Origin: Streptomyces sp. NRRL B-1347
GTDB lineage: Bacteria > Actinomycetota > Actinomycetes > Streptomycetales > Streptomycetaceae
NCBI RefSeq assembly: GCF_000720325.1
Contig: NZ_JOJM01000013.1
Location: 62,001-126,000, forward strand
DNA length: 64,000 nt
Direction: 5' to 3'
Shown here: positions 47,327 through 56,215 of the stretch, in pieces
Numbering within the stretch: position 1 is the first letter of the stretch
Layout: each line of letters begins with the position of its first letter
The notes under the pieces: generated by a model
What the model was told of the DNA's origin: nothing
Database searches by the model: none
Seen by the model: the letters and a program-made list of their open reading frames with translations, nothing else
Translations under genes and position numbers: made by a program

Positions 47327-47334
47327 GGCCGGGC

Positions 47335-48378
47335 TCAGAAGTCGTCCGCGGTGCGCACCCGCTCCCGGATCCACACGCCCGCGGGCTTGAGCCGGCTCGC
47401 GCCGGTCCAGGGGCCGCTCGCGTCGCAGGTGCCCGCCTTGTAGACGGCTCCGGTGCGGTCGTCGTCGGAGAAGTTCCAGTTCACCCAGCTGATCTTCTTC
47501 GAGGCCATCAGGTCGAGGTACTTCTGCGACATGGCGAAGTCGTTCGAGCCCTCGCCCGCGTAGTTCTGGGTGCCGAACTCCGTGACGAACACCGGGAGTC
47601 TGTCGGCCGCCCGCGAGAGCGTGTTCAGATACTCCTCGCGGTGCGAGTCGGCGTAGAAGTGGAACGTGTACATGATGTTCCCGGCCTTCACCGGGTTGTT
47701 GACGACCTCCTTCTCGTCCGAGCCCTCCGACACGCCGAACGACGACCAGGCGCGGGTGCCGACCAGGACGGGCGCGTCGGCGTCGATGTTCCTGATGACC
47801 GGGATGATCTGCTCGGCGTAGGACTTGATGCGCGACCAGTCCACGCCGCTGGGCTCGTTGGCTATCTCGTAGATGATGTTGTTCTTGCCCTTGTGGCGCT
47901 GGGCTATCTCGGTGAAGAACGTCTTGGCGCGGGCGAGGTTGGCGTGCGGGTCGCCGGGGTCGAGCATGTGCCAGTCGACGATCACGTACATGCCGCGCGC
48001 GCTGGCCATGTCGATGAACTTGTGGGCCAGGTCGGTGAACTTGCGCGGGTTGGAGGCGTACCCGCCTTCTTGTACGTACGTGGAGACGCGCAGGACGTCG
48101 GCCTTCCAGTCACCGGCGAGGGCGTCGAGCGAGCCGTCGGTGAGACATTGCGCGTACCACTGGGTGCCGTGGCTGCTCAGTCCGCGCAGTTGGACGGCCT
48201 TGCCCTGCTGGTTGCAGAGCTTGGTGCCGCAGACGGTGAGCTGGCCGTTGGCGGCGACCGGGGTCGCGGCGGCGGCGCGCGGCGCGGCGGGGCCCGTGGC
48301 GGTGGCGGGCGCGGCGGCGGACACGAGGCCTGCCACGAGCGCGGCGGCGAGGGCGGCTGCTGAGCGAGTGGGTCTCAT
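47335..48378 (-). CDS. Secreted glycoside hydrolase family 5 cellulase (endoglucanase)
   Basis: A 347-residue exported enzyme with a Sec-type signal ('LAAALVAGLVSAAAPATA'). The TIM barrel has 'VQLRGLSSHGTQWYAQ', 'VIVDWHM', acid/base Glu175 in 'YEIANEPSG', 'TFHFYADSHRE' and nucleophile Glu267 in 'PVFVTEFGTQ'. These match GH5 subfamily 2-like endo-beta-1,4-glucanases. There is no carbohydrate-binding module. It would cut cellulose internally outside the cell. A strong palindrome stands 24-44 bp before the ATG, and GGAG occurs before the start. Confidence 0.93.
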   Translation of the reverse strand: MRPTRSAAALAAALVAGLVSAAAPATATGPAAPRAAAATPVAANGQLTVCGTKLCNQQGKAVQLRGLSSHGTQWYAQCLTDGSLDALAGDWKADVLRVSTYVQEGGYASNPRKFTDLAHKFIDMASARGMYVIVDWHMLDPGDPHANLARAKTFFTEIAQRHKGKNNIIYEIANEPSGVDWSRIKSYAEQIIPVIRNIDADAPVLVGTRAWSSFGVSEGSDEKEVVNNPVKAGNIMYTFHFYADSHREEYLNTLSRAADRLPVFVTEFGTQNYAGEGSNDFAMSQKYLDLMASKKISWVNWNFSDDDRTGAVYKAGTCDASGPWTGASRLKPAGVWIRERVRTADDF

Positions 48379-48401
48379 GGGGGGGACTCCAAGCCGTTGA
48401 A

Positions 48402-48422
48402 GGTTAGGAACCTTTCCTAACC
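48402..48422 (-). promoter_or_regulatory. Perfect palindromic operator upstream of the GH5 cellulase
   Basis: GGTTAGGAA-CCT-TTCCTAACC is a 21-bp site with perfect 9-bp arms, centred 34 bp before the cellulase ATG. It does not resemble the CebR operator (GGGAGCGCTCCC type) used by other Streptomyces cellulase genes, so another repressor is likely. Confidence 0.6.
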
Positions 48423-48644
48423 ATGAGATACCAGCGACGGCAGCGGCTCACAAGGTTCATGACAAAAGAGGGACGGGTGGGGGCACGCGCCGGGGTTCTC
48501 CACGCCCCAGGGGGCGTGCGGCCGGGCGGCTTCTTGTCCCGGGGCACGCGGGGCGCTCAGACTCTGTCTTCCACGGGCCGTCGGGGCAGAGGGGCCCAAG
48601 TCGCTTGATTCGACGGCCAGTTCATCCGATGCAGGGGGGGCACG

Positions 48645-50237
48645 GTGGAACGATTGGCAGCGACTGATCCGGAGGAAGTCGGGCGCTACCGGACGATCGC
48701 GGAGCTGGGCAGCGGCGGCATGGGGCGGGTCTTCCTGAGCAGCGCCCCGGACGGACGGCTCGTCGCGCTGAAGCAGGTGCGCACGCAGTTCGTCGAGGAC
48801 GACGGCTTCCGGGCCCGGTTCCGCCGTGAGGTGGACGCCTCCCGGAAGGTCTCGGGCGTGTTCACATCGGCGGTGATCGACGCCGACGCCGACGCGCCCG
48901 AACCGTGGCTGACGTCGGAGTTCGTGCCCGGGCCCTCGCTCCAGGAGGCGCTGACGGCCGTCGGCACGCTGCCGGAGGAGGCGGTCCTGCGCATGGCCGC
49001 GGGCCTCGCGTCCGCGCTGCTCGACATCCACCGGGCCGGCCTCGTGCACCGCGATCTGAAGCCGTCCAACGTACTGCTGGCCGCCGACGGGCCCCGAGTG
49101 ATCGACTTCGGCATCGCCCGCGCCACCGACAGCGACGACAGCACCGAACTGACCCACTCGGCCCTGCTCGTCGGCTCCCCCGGCTTCATGTCGCCCGAGC
49201 AGGCGCAGGGCCTTCCGCTCGGCGCGGCGAGCGACGTGTTCTCCCTGGGGACCGTGCTGGTCATGGCCTGCACGGGCAGGTGCCCGTTCGCCGGGACCTC
49301 CACCCCGCAGACCTTGTACAACGTGGTGCACACCGAGCCCGATCTCAGCATGCTGCCGCGGCGGGTCCGGCCCCTCGTCGCCCGCTGTCTGGCCAAGGAG
49401 CCGAGTGAGCGGCCGAGCCCGGCCCAGCTCCTGGAGGACATCGGCGGGCTCACGCCCGCACCGCGCCCCTGGCCGACGGAGGTGCACGAGCTGATCGCCG
49501 CGCAGCAGGCCGAGATCGAGCGGCTGCGGCGGGAGTTGGCCCTGCGCGGACGCGTCCGCGACACCGGCGGCGGCGCCCCCGCCGCCGAGGGCCCGTCGGG
49601 GGGCACCGGCCCGGCCCCCGGGCCCGCACGGGTCCGCTACGGGTGGGCCCTCCCGCTCAGCGCGCTCGTCGCCGTCGCGGTGGGAGCCGCCGCGGCCTAT
49701 CTGGCCCTGGCGCCCGGCCGCGACGGCACCACCACCGCCGAGCCGCCGCGGGCCACCCTGACGATCAAGGAGACGACCGTGGAGCGCACCACCGAGGTGC
49801 CGCGGCGGCCCGCCGGGAAGCCGACGGCCCCTCCCGTGCGCGAGCCGTCGGCGGCGGCCGAGCCCTCCCCGGGTCTCCCCACGCCGAGCGACGCGCGGCC
49901 GAGCACGCGACCGGCGGCGATCGCCGACTGCGGCGGCGAGCCCGTCACCCGGCCCGCCCTGTTCCTGCTGGCCTGCGGCGACGGAGGGGCCGGACTCAAG
50001 GGCCTGACGTGGACCGACTGGGGCATGCCCACCGCCCGCGCCACCGGCCGCGGCTGGCAGCGCGTCTGCGAACCCAGCTGCGCGAACGGCAGGGAGGCGG
50101 AGTATCCGGCGACGGTGATCCTCACCGGTCTGACCGCGGGACGCTATACGTCCATGCAGGTCAGGGCCCCGCAGTCACCCGGCGACCGAGTCGTGGACTA
50201 CACGCTCGACGAGTACGGGCCGACCGCGCGGAACTGA
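48645..50237 (+). CDS. Membrane-anchored Ser/Thr protein kinase
   Basis: A 530-residue Hanks-type kinase, GTG start at 48645. 'LGSGGMGRVFLSSAPDGRLVALKQV' gives the glycine loop and Lys43; 'HRDLKPSN' has catalytic Asp137; 'DFGIA' has Asp154; 'GSPGFMSPEQ' is the P+1 loop. After residue 275 comes a coiled-coil ('EVHELIAAQQAEIERLRRELALRGR'), a single membrane helix at about 333-356 and a Pro/Thr-rich external stretch. The ~110-residue external end has four Cys ('ADCGG..LACGD..RVCEPSCANG') and no PASTA repeats. It ends 34 bp from the convergent CHAT gene. Targets are unknown. Confidence 0.92.
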   Translation: MERLAATDPEEVGRYRTIAELGSGGMGRVFLSSAPDGRLVALKQVRTQFVEDDGFRARFRREVDASRKVSGVFTSAVIDADADAPEPWLTSEFVPGPSLQEALTAVGTLPEEAVLRMAAGLASALLDIHRAGLVHRDLKPSNVLLAADGPRVIDFGIARATDSDDSTELTHSALLVGSPGFMSPEQAQGLPLGAASDVFSLGTVLVMACTGRCPFAGTSTPQTLYNVVHTEPDLSMLPRRVRPLVARCLAKEPSERPSPAQLLEDIGGLTPAPRPWPTEVHELIAAQQAEIERLRRELALRGRVRDTGGGAPAAEGPSGGTGPAPGPARVRYGWALPLSALVAVAVGAAAAYLALAPGRDGTTTAEPPRATLTIKETTVERTTEVPRRPAGKPTAPPVREPSAAAEPSPGLPTPSDARPSTRPAAIADCGGEPVTRPALFLLACGDGGAGLKGLTWTDWGMPTARATGRGWQRVCEPSCANGREAEYPATVILTGLTAGRYTSMQVRAPQSPGDRVVDYTLDEYGPTARN

Positions 50238-50270
50238 CGGTTCCGCCGCGGGGCGACCGCCGGGCCCTCC

Positions 50271-53200
50271 TCACACCCCCCAGGCCGTGAACGCGCCCCA
50301 GTGGACGGGAGAGTCGAAGGGCCGCTCCCTCCTGCCCCGGGCACGGGCGGCGTACCCCTCGCTCAAGGCGGCCAAGTGGCGGTGCGACTCCGCGTACCGC
50401 GCGAGCTCGTCCCAGGTGAGCCGGCGCAGCCATCTGCGGGCGCGGCGCAGGGCCGGTACGGGGTCGTGGCCCTGGGCGAGCAGTTCGTACAGGCGCGTCA
50501 TCAGCACGGCCGTGGCCATGTCGTCCACCAGCCACAGGCTGCTCACCGCGCAGGCCGCCCCCGCCTGGAGGAAGGCGGCCGGGAGGCCGAGGAACTCGTC
50601 GGGGGTCTCGATGATGCCGTAGTGCCCCGACTGGCAGGCGCTGGCCACCGTGAGGCGGCACACGGGCAGTCGGTGCCGCACGAGGGTGTCCATGTCCAGG
50701 TGGCCGTCGGCGAGCGCGAGGGATCCGCCCCTGCTGTCGAATCCGGCGCTGCCGTGGCAGCTGAGGTGCAGGTACGAAGCCGTGGCGAGGTGGTCGAGCA
50801 CCCAGGCCACGGTGGCGTCGGCCCCCACCGCGTGGGCGGTCTCGCCCCGGTTCCCGAACAGGTCGACGATCTCGGCGAGTTCGCTGCGGCTGCCGGGCAG
50901 CGAGCCGTCGGGGTCGGCGACGGCCGCGAGGCGCGGCGGCGCCTGCGGCGGCCGCGCGGCCCGCGAGCGCGCGGCCTCGTGGACCGCCGCGGACGGCGCG
51001 AGGATCAGGGTGCCGACGTCGTCGAGCACGTCGTCCGTCCCCGCCCCCACCGGCAGGGCGTGCAGCGGCACCAGGCCGAGGAGGCCGGTCGGCACCACGA
51101 CCGCCTCGTGCCGCGCGTCCTCCGTGAGGAGCGCCGCGAGCGGACGTACGAGCGGTTCGAGAGCGGTGAGGCGGTCCAGGGCGGCGGGGAGTTCGCGCCG
51201 GTACGTCGTGGTGGGGGCCTGCTGCACGAGCCAGAGGCCCACGGTGTCGGCGTCCGGGTCGTCCATGTCGATCAGCAGGAGGCGGGCGAGGGTGATGCTG
51301 GTGATCTCCGGCACAAGCACGGCCCGTACGGTGGGCCGGGTGCCGAGGACCGCGAGGACGTAGCTGCCCCAGGGGGAGTTCACCAGGTAGGCGAGGGGAC
51401 GGCCGCCCGCGGCCCGGACGATGTCGGGCAGTTCGGTGGTGCGCAGGAAGTCGTCGAAGCCCGGGATCGCCTGGACGTCCGCGACGACCGCGCGCAGATC
51501 GCGTTCGGCCGCGGCCTGTTCGCGGGTCGCGGTCGCCGCGCCATCGGGGGTCGTCGCGGCGGGGCCCGCGACCGTGGAGCGGTAGCGGGACCGGGCCTGC
51601 CGGTAGCGGCGGGCCATGACGGGGTCGACGCGTTCGAGCTCGGCCAGGTCCGCTGCGCCCCGCCCGGCCACCACGGAGAGCTCGCAGGCCAGACCGCGTT
51701 CGAGCGCCTCCACCGCGCGCTCCGGGCGGCCCGCGCGCGCCAGCAGGAAGGCCGTCCAGCGGGCGAGCCGGTCCACTCGGACGAGGACGCCGCGGCGGCT
51801 CGCGACCGTGACCTGGGCGTCGTAGAGCGCGCTCACGGCGGTCAGCATGTCCGACGCGACGTCGGCCGCCTCGGTCCAGCGCTCCGCCGCCGCGTAGGTG
51901 TTGAGGAGTTCCCTGGCGATGCTGAGGTGCAGGGAGGGCGCGACCGCCGGGGGCGTGGCTGCCAGGGCCTCGCGGCGCAGCCGGGTGCTCCCGGCGCTGT
52001 CGGGCCCGTCGAGCAGGTCGCCCGCCTGGGCCAGGAGCCAGGCGATGCGACCGGCGTTGAGCAGGCCGGGGCGCGCCGCGGCGAGGTCGCGGGCCGCGGT
52101 CGCCGCCTCCCGGGCGCCCTTGGCGTCGGCGGGGTCACGGGTCAGCAGCAGATGGGCCAGGTTGCACTGGGTCTGCGACCACAGCACGGGGTCGTCGTCG
52201 GGGCGCAGGTGGCGCAGGGCGTCGCGGTAGCAGCGCTCCGCCTCGCGCAGGTCGTCGGGCTCGGCGCGGCGGGACAGCACGAGGCCGAGGTTGGTCATGG
52301 AGTAGGCCCAGTTCACCGTGGAGCGTTCGGGGGACCGCTCGGTGAGCCCGGCCCTGATGTGGTCGATGCCGAGCGTGAGGTCCGCGGCGCCGCCGCCGGG
52401 CCGTTCCGCGAGCAGCAGCCCGTAGTTGGTCTGGATCCGCGCCCAGAACTCGGGGTGCTCGGCGCGGTCGAGCGTGCTCGCGCGCTCCAGCAGGGCGCGG
52501 GCGGTCTCCCAGACCTCGTGGCGGTCGCCGTCGTCGCGCGCGTAGTGCGCGCTGGCGAGGTTGTTCGCCACCCGCACCCATTCCAGGCTGCCCTCGGGGA
52601 GCAGGTTCAGGGCGCGGTCGAGGGCCTCGTACGCCTCGGAGAGGTCGGCGTCGAGTCCGGCGTGGACGGCGCCCATCAGGCGTTCGCCGAGCATGGCGGC
52701 GAGCGCGCTCTCCGTCTCCCGCTCGCCGAGGTCGGCCGCGAGCGCCAGCGCCTCGCGGACCAGGGGGATGCTCTCGGGGCCCGGTGTGTCGCAGGCCCTG
52801 GCGTGCATGTCGCGCAGCTGGGTGCGCAGCCCGCCGCCGAACCTGCTCAGGGACTCGAAGTAGCGGTCCACCGCCACGTGCGCGGGCGTGCGGCCGTCGC
52901 ACAGGCCGTCCAGCAGCTCCTGCCGCCGCTGGAGCACCGGTTCGAGCGGGGTGCCGGCCGCCTCGCGCAGCTCCTCGCGGCCGGCGTCCCGCACCCTCGT
53001 GTCCTCGGTCAGCTCGGGGTACGTGCGCAGGAGTGCGGCCAGCTCGTCCGGCGGGCTCGTGAGCACGGCGCGCAGCAGGTCGTCCACCCGGGACTCGTCG
53101 CGCTGCCCGGCGAGGAGCCGCAGGAAGACCTCGTAGTTGGCGACCGTCGGCGGTCCCTCCGGTGCGAGGTCGCGGCACGCCGTCCCGGGGTCGCCCAGGT

Positions 53201-53591
53201 CCCGCTCGACGTCGCGGGTCAGGACGAAGGGGAGCAGCCTGCGCGGCAGCGGGATCGCCTTCCCGGTGAAGACGTCGTCGCGGAAGGCCCCGGCCGCCGC
53301 GGCCTCCTCCAGCAGGGCGACGGCGAACTCCGGCGGTCCTTCCTGGAGTTCCGCCATGGAGGTCGCGTACAGCAGCGGCGCCGCCGCACCGGGGCGCAGG
53401 ACGAGCAGCGGGGCTTCGACGTGCGCTCTCGTCCCGCATCCGGGGCATTCCACCCAGGCCACGCCGGGGCCGGGTCCCGCCAGGACGTCGGCGCGCTCGC
53501 GGGCGTCGACGACGCGCCACACGGGGGAGCCGCACTCCCGGCCGCATTCCTCACAGCGCCACGTGTAGGACGCCCTCACCGAGACCGTCAC
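50271..53591 (-). CDS. Zinc-ribbon (CpXC-like) - TPR-type helical repeat - CHAT caspase-like protease
   Basis: A 1106-residue protein. The N-terminus has 'CEECGRECGSPVWRVVDAR' and 'VECPGCGTRAHVEAP', two CxxC pairs like a CpXC zinc ribbon. A long helical middle resembles TPR repeats ('FWARIQTNYGLLLAERPGG', 'WAYSMTNLGLVLSRRAEPDDLREAERCYRDALRHLRPDD'). The C-terminal ~330 residues are CHAT: His946 in 'YLHLSCHGSAGF' and Cys986 in 'TVASACQSG' form the caspase-type dyad, so it looks active. CHAT proteases with TPRs act in bacterial conflict and signalling. GTG 53591 is chosen; ATG 53633 with GGGGAG is an alternative. Neighbour of the orphan tail module. Confidence 0.85.
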   Translation of the reverse strand: MTVSVRASYTWRCEECGRECGSPVWRVVDARERADVLAGPGPGVAWVECPGCGTRAHVEAPLLVLRPGAAAPLLYATSMAELQEGPPEFAVALLEEAAAAGAFRDDVFTGKAIPLPRRLLPFVLTRDVERDLGDPGTACRDLAPEGPPTVANYEVFLRLLAGQRDESRVDDLLRAVLTSPPDELAALLRTYPELTEDTRVRDAGREELREAAGTPLEPVLQRRQELLDGLCDGRTPAHVAVDRYFESLSRFGGGLRTQLRDMHARACDTPGPESIPLVREALALAADLGERETESALAAMLGERLMGAVHAGLDADLSEAYEALDRALNLLPEGSLEWVRVANNLASAHYARDDGDRHEVWETARALLERASTLDRAEHPEFWARIQTNYGLLLAERPGGGAADLTLGIDHIRAGLTERSPERSTVNWAYSMTNLGLVLSRRAEPDDLREAERCYRDALRHLRPDDDPVLWSQTQCNLAHLLLTRDPADAKGAREAATAARDLAAARPGLLNAGRIAWLLAQAGDLLDGPDSAGSTRLRREALAATPPAVAPSLHLSIARELLNTYAAAERWTEAADVASDMLTAVSALYDAQVTVASRRGVLVRVDRLARWTAFLLARAGRPERAVEALERGLACELSVVAGRGAADLAELERVDPVMARRYRQARSRYRSTVAGPAATTPDGAATATREQAAAERDLRAVVADVQAIPGFDDFLRTTELPDIVRAAGGRPLAYLVNSPWGSYVLAVLGTRPTVRAVLVPEITSITLARLLLIDMDDPDADTVGLWLVQQAPTTTYRRELPAALDRLTALEPLVRPLAALLTEDARHEAVVVPTGLLGLVPLHALPVGAGTDDVLDDVGTLILAPSAAVHEAARSRAARPPQAPPRLAAVADPDGSLPGSRSELAEIVDLFGNRGETAHAVGADATVAWVLDHLATASYLHLSCHGSAGFDSRGGSLALADGHLDMDTLVRHRLPVCRLTVASACQSGHYGIIETPDEFLGLPAAFLQAGAACAVSSLWLVDDMATAVLMTRLYELLAQGHDPVPALRRARRWLRRLTWDELARYAESHRHLAALSEGYAARARGRRERPFDSPVHWGAFTAWGV

Positions 53592-53905
53592 GGCCCGCCC
53601 CCCCGCCCCTCGGTCACCTCGCCATGCCCACATTCTGGCGCTCCCCGTCGTCCGGCCGTGAGGGATCGTGCGAAAGCGCGGCGGAGCGGCGGAGAGCCTG
53701 GTATCCGGGCGCCGCACAGAGTCTGCCGGACACCCCCGCAAGCGACTTCCGGGACACCATGCGGGGCGAACACCCTCTGATAACACGCCAGTTGACGGAG
53801 CATCACATTCCGATACACAGTCACCAATCCCTCCCTGCCGACACATTGCACCCACTTCGCTCCCCGGCCACAATGACCGTCCCGGACCACGCAAGGAGTG
53901 TGCGC

Positions 53906-54313
53906 GTGAGTGATCCGCCCATCGTGTTCCCGGACGTCGAACGCCTTGTCGTCGACCACCTCAAGAGCCGCCCCGAACTGACCGGAGTCATCGTCGACAA
54001 CCGCACTCCCCCGGGCTTCGACGGCACCCAGAAGGCCGTCCTCGTCTCCCGCGCGGGCGGCGCCTGGGTCGACGACCAGCACCTCGACCAGCCCCTGATC
54101 GACCTGGAGGTCTACGGCCCCGACAAGCCCACGGCCCACGCGGTGGCCACCGCGACCCGTACGGCGCTGCTCACCGTGCGCGGCACCACGTACGGCAGCG
54201 CCTACGTCACCGACGCCGTCGAGGCGGACGGGCCGCGCTGGCTGCCCGACTACAACCGGCAGGCCGCCAGCCGCTATCTGTCCACCACCCGGCTCTCGAT
54301 CCGCCCGGCCTGA
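53906..54313 (+). CDS. Siphophage-type tail terminator/completion-like protein
   Basis: A 135-residue protein; GTG 53906 follows AAGGAGT. It opens the tail module. 'FPDVERLVVDHLKSRPELTGVIVDNRTPPGF' and 'LIDLEVYGPDKPTAHAVATATRTALLTVRG' fit the small alpha/beta tail-terminator/neck family seen directly before the tube gene in siphophages. The assignment leans on gene order as well as sequence. No capsid, head-tail connector or portal gene precedes it; instead the CHAT protease gene is divergent and upstream. Confidence 0.65.
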   Translation: MSDPPIVFPDVERLVVDHLKSRPELTGVIVDNRTPPGFDGTQKAVLVSRAGGAWVDDQHLDQPLIDLEVYGPDKPTAHAVATATRTALLTVRGTTYGSAYVTDAVEADGPRWLPDYNRQAASRYLSTTRLSIRPA

Positions 54314-54344
54314 CGTTCCCGCGCACCCGCCCGAAGGAGTCAGC

Positions 54345-54917
54345 ATGCCCGGAATGAACCCGAACGAGATCCGTGTCGCCGGTACGGGACGCATCCTCAC
54401 CGCCCCGCTCGGCACCGCGATCCCCGCCGACGTGACCGCCACCTGGGCGGCCGGCTGGCGGGACCTGGGCTACACCACCACCGACGGCATCCGCTTCAAC
54501 AAGAAGGACAAGATCGACCCGGTGGACACCTGGCAGTCGGTCAGCCCGGCCCGCTTCGTGTACTCCGACCGCGACCTCACCGTGAAGTTCGCGCTGCTCC
54601 AGCTCAACGAGGACACCCTGCCGTTCTTCTTCGGCGGCGACGGCGTCACCGAGACCGCCGAGGGCTCCAAGCTCTACACGTACAAGGTGGCCGCCGAGCC
54701 CAAGCAGGACGAGCGGATGCTCGGCGTGGAATTCTCCGACGGCAACGTCATCAAGTACCGCTTCACCATCGCCCGCGGCCAGGTCACCGAGACCGAGGAG
54801 CTCCAGCTCACCCGCACCGCTTCGGTCAAGCTCGGCATCACCTTCACGGCCCTCGCGGTCGACAACACCGCCGCCCTCGCCACCTGGATCATGAACGACC
54901 CCGCCTTCGCGAAGTAG
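54345..54917 (+). CDS. Phage major tail tube protein
   Basis: A 190-residue protein, ATG after AAGGAG. 'GRILTAPLGTAIPADVTATWAAGWRDLGYTTTDGIRFNKKDKIDPVDTWQS' is typical of siphophage tail tube proteins found in actinobacteriophages (the 'AGWRDLGYTTTDG' region), and the rest is beta-rich ('SRDLTVKFALLQLNEDTLPFFFGGDGV', 'KQDERMLGVEFSDGNVIKYRFTIARGQVTETEELQLTRTASVKLGITFTAL'). It would polymerise into the tail tube. No sheath protein exists in the module, so the tail would be non-contractile. Confidence 0.8.
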   Translation: MPGMNPNEIRVAGTGRILTAPLGTAIPADVTATWAAGWRDLGYTTTDGIRFNKKDKIDPVDTWQSVSPARFVYSDRDLTVKFALLQLNEDTLPFFFGGDGVTETAEGSKLYTYKVAAEPKQDERMLGVEFSDGNVIKYRFTIARGQVTETEELQLTRTASVKLGITFTALAVDNTAALATWIMNDPAFAK

Positions 54918-54962
54918 CCGCGGCGGCCCGCCCGCCACCGCCATCGCAGACCGAGGAGCCGT

Positions 54963-55253
54963 ATGTCCGCCTTCAACGTCAACGCCGCCCGCGCCCAGCG
55001 CCTCGAATCACTGGGCCTGAAGTGGGAGTTCGAGGTGGACGGCGAGACGTTCTCGCTGCCCACGGAGATCCCGCGCCGCGCCGCCCAGGCCCTCGCGTCC
55101 CTGGCCGACGACGACCTGGACGGCCTGCTCGCGCTGCTGCTCGGCGACGAGCAGTACAAGCGGCTCGGCGAACACGACCTGAGCGTGCAGGACGTGGCCG
55201 CCGTCCTCAACGCGTACGGGGAGGAGACCGGTCTGAGCGTGGGGGAAGGCTGA
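54963..55253 (+). CDS. Tail assembly chaperone (gpG-like), short product
   Basis: A 96-residue protein between tube and tape measure genes, the position of tail chaperones. It has 'LKWEFEVDGETFSLPTEIPRRAAQALASLADDDLDGLLALLLGDEQYKRLGEHDLSVQDVAAVLNAYGEETG', a helical body typical of actinophage tail chaperones. It ends at TGA 55251-55253; just before lies GGGGGAAGG, and the -1 frame stays open downstream for another ~136 codons, as in lambda gpG/gpGT. See the separate entry for the extended product. Confidence 0.75.
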   Translation: MSAFNVNAARAQRLESLGLKWEFEVDGETFSLPTEIPRRAAQALASLADDDLDGLLALLLGDEQYKRLGEHDLSVQDVAAVLNAYGEETGLSVGEG

Positions 55254-55660
55254 GCCTCGGCGCGCTCGTGGACGAGCACGCCGAGGCCCTCGAGGCGGAC
55301 CTGCTGCGCCACTACGGCGTGGACCTGCTCGGCTGGTACCGCGGCGAGCTGTCGTCGCGGCGGCTCGCGGTGCTGGTACGGCACCTGCCGCAGGACAGCG
55401 CGTTCCGCCTGGCGCACGAGGGCGAGGCGGCCCGGTGGTCGCTGACCGACCACCTGCTCGCCGCCGTGGTCGACCATCTGGCCGTCGCCAACTGGATGTT
55501 CGCGTCCGTCAACCGGGACGAGGACGAGGCCCCGCCGGAGCCGCCGCAGCCGGTGCCGCGCCCGGGCGCGGACGGGGACGGGGACGGGCCCGACGGGCCC
55601 GACGGGACGTCCGCGGCCGACGCCCCCGGGCCCGCCGAGCTGGCCCGCTTCTTCGGCTGA
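54963..55660 (+). CDS. Predicted gpG-gpT-like -1 frameshift product of the tail chaperone
   Basis: If ribosomes slip back one base at GGGGGAA (55241-55247), translation leaves the short frame and continues in the -1 frame to the TGA at 55658-55660, adding about 136 residues: '..GRLSLGALVDEHAEALEADLLRHYGVDLLGWYRGELSSRRLAVLVRHLPQDSAF' followed by an acidic, Pro/Gly-rich tail ending 'AELARFFG'. The extension resembles the DUF5361-type gpT part of actinophage chaperones. A GTG at 55268 could also start this half separately (130 residues). The slip efficiency is unknown and the site is GC-type, not the canonical XXXYYYZ with A-rich Y. Confidence 0.6.
55239..55253 (+). other. Candidate -1 ribosomal frameshift site
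   Basis: In the chaperone frame the last codons read GTG GGG GAA GGC TGA. The run of five G followed by AA at 55241-55247 allows re-pairing one base back, into the open -1 frame that begins GGG GGA AGG CTG. Confidence 0.5.
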
Positions 55661-55690
55661 CCGCCCACCGACCGAGCCACGGAGAACCCC

Positions 55691-56182
55691 ATGCCGAGCG
55701 TCGACGACCGCCTGAACAAGCTGGAGAAGGAACACCAGTCGTTCGTCTGGAAGCTGGAGCGCGGCCTTGCGAAGGTCGACGCGGTCGCCTCGGTCACCGA
55801 AGTCACCGCGATGAAGAAGGAGTTCGCGGCCGTGACCGGCAGCGTCAAGCTGGCCAGCTTCGACTTCAACCTCCTCGATCACCTGCGGAAGACCCTGCAG
55901 GAGCAGCGGGACCGCGCCGCGGGGCTGCGGCCCGAGGACCTCAAGGCGTCCCTCACGGACACCCGCAAGGCCGTCGGCCGCGCCTTCGACGCCGCCCACG
56001 CGGCGCGCCGCGACGCCAGGGAGGCGCTCCGCCGCCTGGACGCCCTGAGGCAGCGGGCCGCGACCGGCACCCCGCCGTCCCAACGGGCCACCCTGGCCAA
56101 CACCGGGAGCTTCACCGAGGCGGCCGCCCAGATCAACCGGCTGGAGGCGCGCATCGACAGTCTCGTCCGGACCCTCGGCTGA
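55691..56182 (+). CDS. Coiled-coil protein of the tail module, function unknown
   Basis: A 163-residue, strongly charged, almost entirely helical protein. 'DDRLNKLEKEHQSFVWKLERGLAKVDAV' at the start and 'AARRDAREALRRLDALRQRAATG..INRLEARIDSLVRTLG' at the end look like coiled coils. No family recognised. Its place between chaperone and tape measure genes suggests a tape-measure-associated or scaffolding role. ATG follows GAGAACCCC; Shine-Dalgarno is weak (CGGAGAA). Confidence 0.65.
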   Translation: MPSVDDRLNKLEKEHQSFVWKLERGLAKVDAVASVTEVTAMKKEFAAVTGSVKLASFDFNLLDHLRKTLQEQRDRAAGLRPEDLKASLTDTRKAVGRAFDAAHAARRDAREALRRLDALRQRAATGTPPSQRATLANTGSFTEAAAQINRLEARIDSLVRTLG

Positions 56183-56215
56183 CGCGCCCGACGTCCCCTC
56201 TGGAGGCAGAGACCC

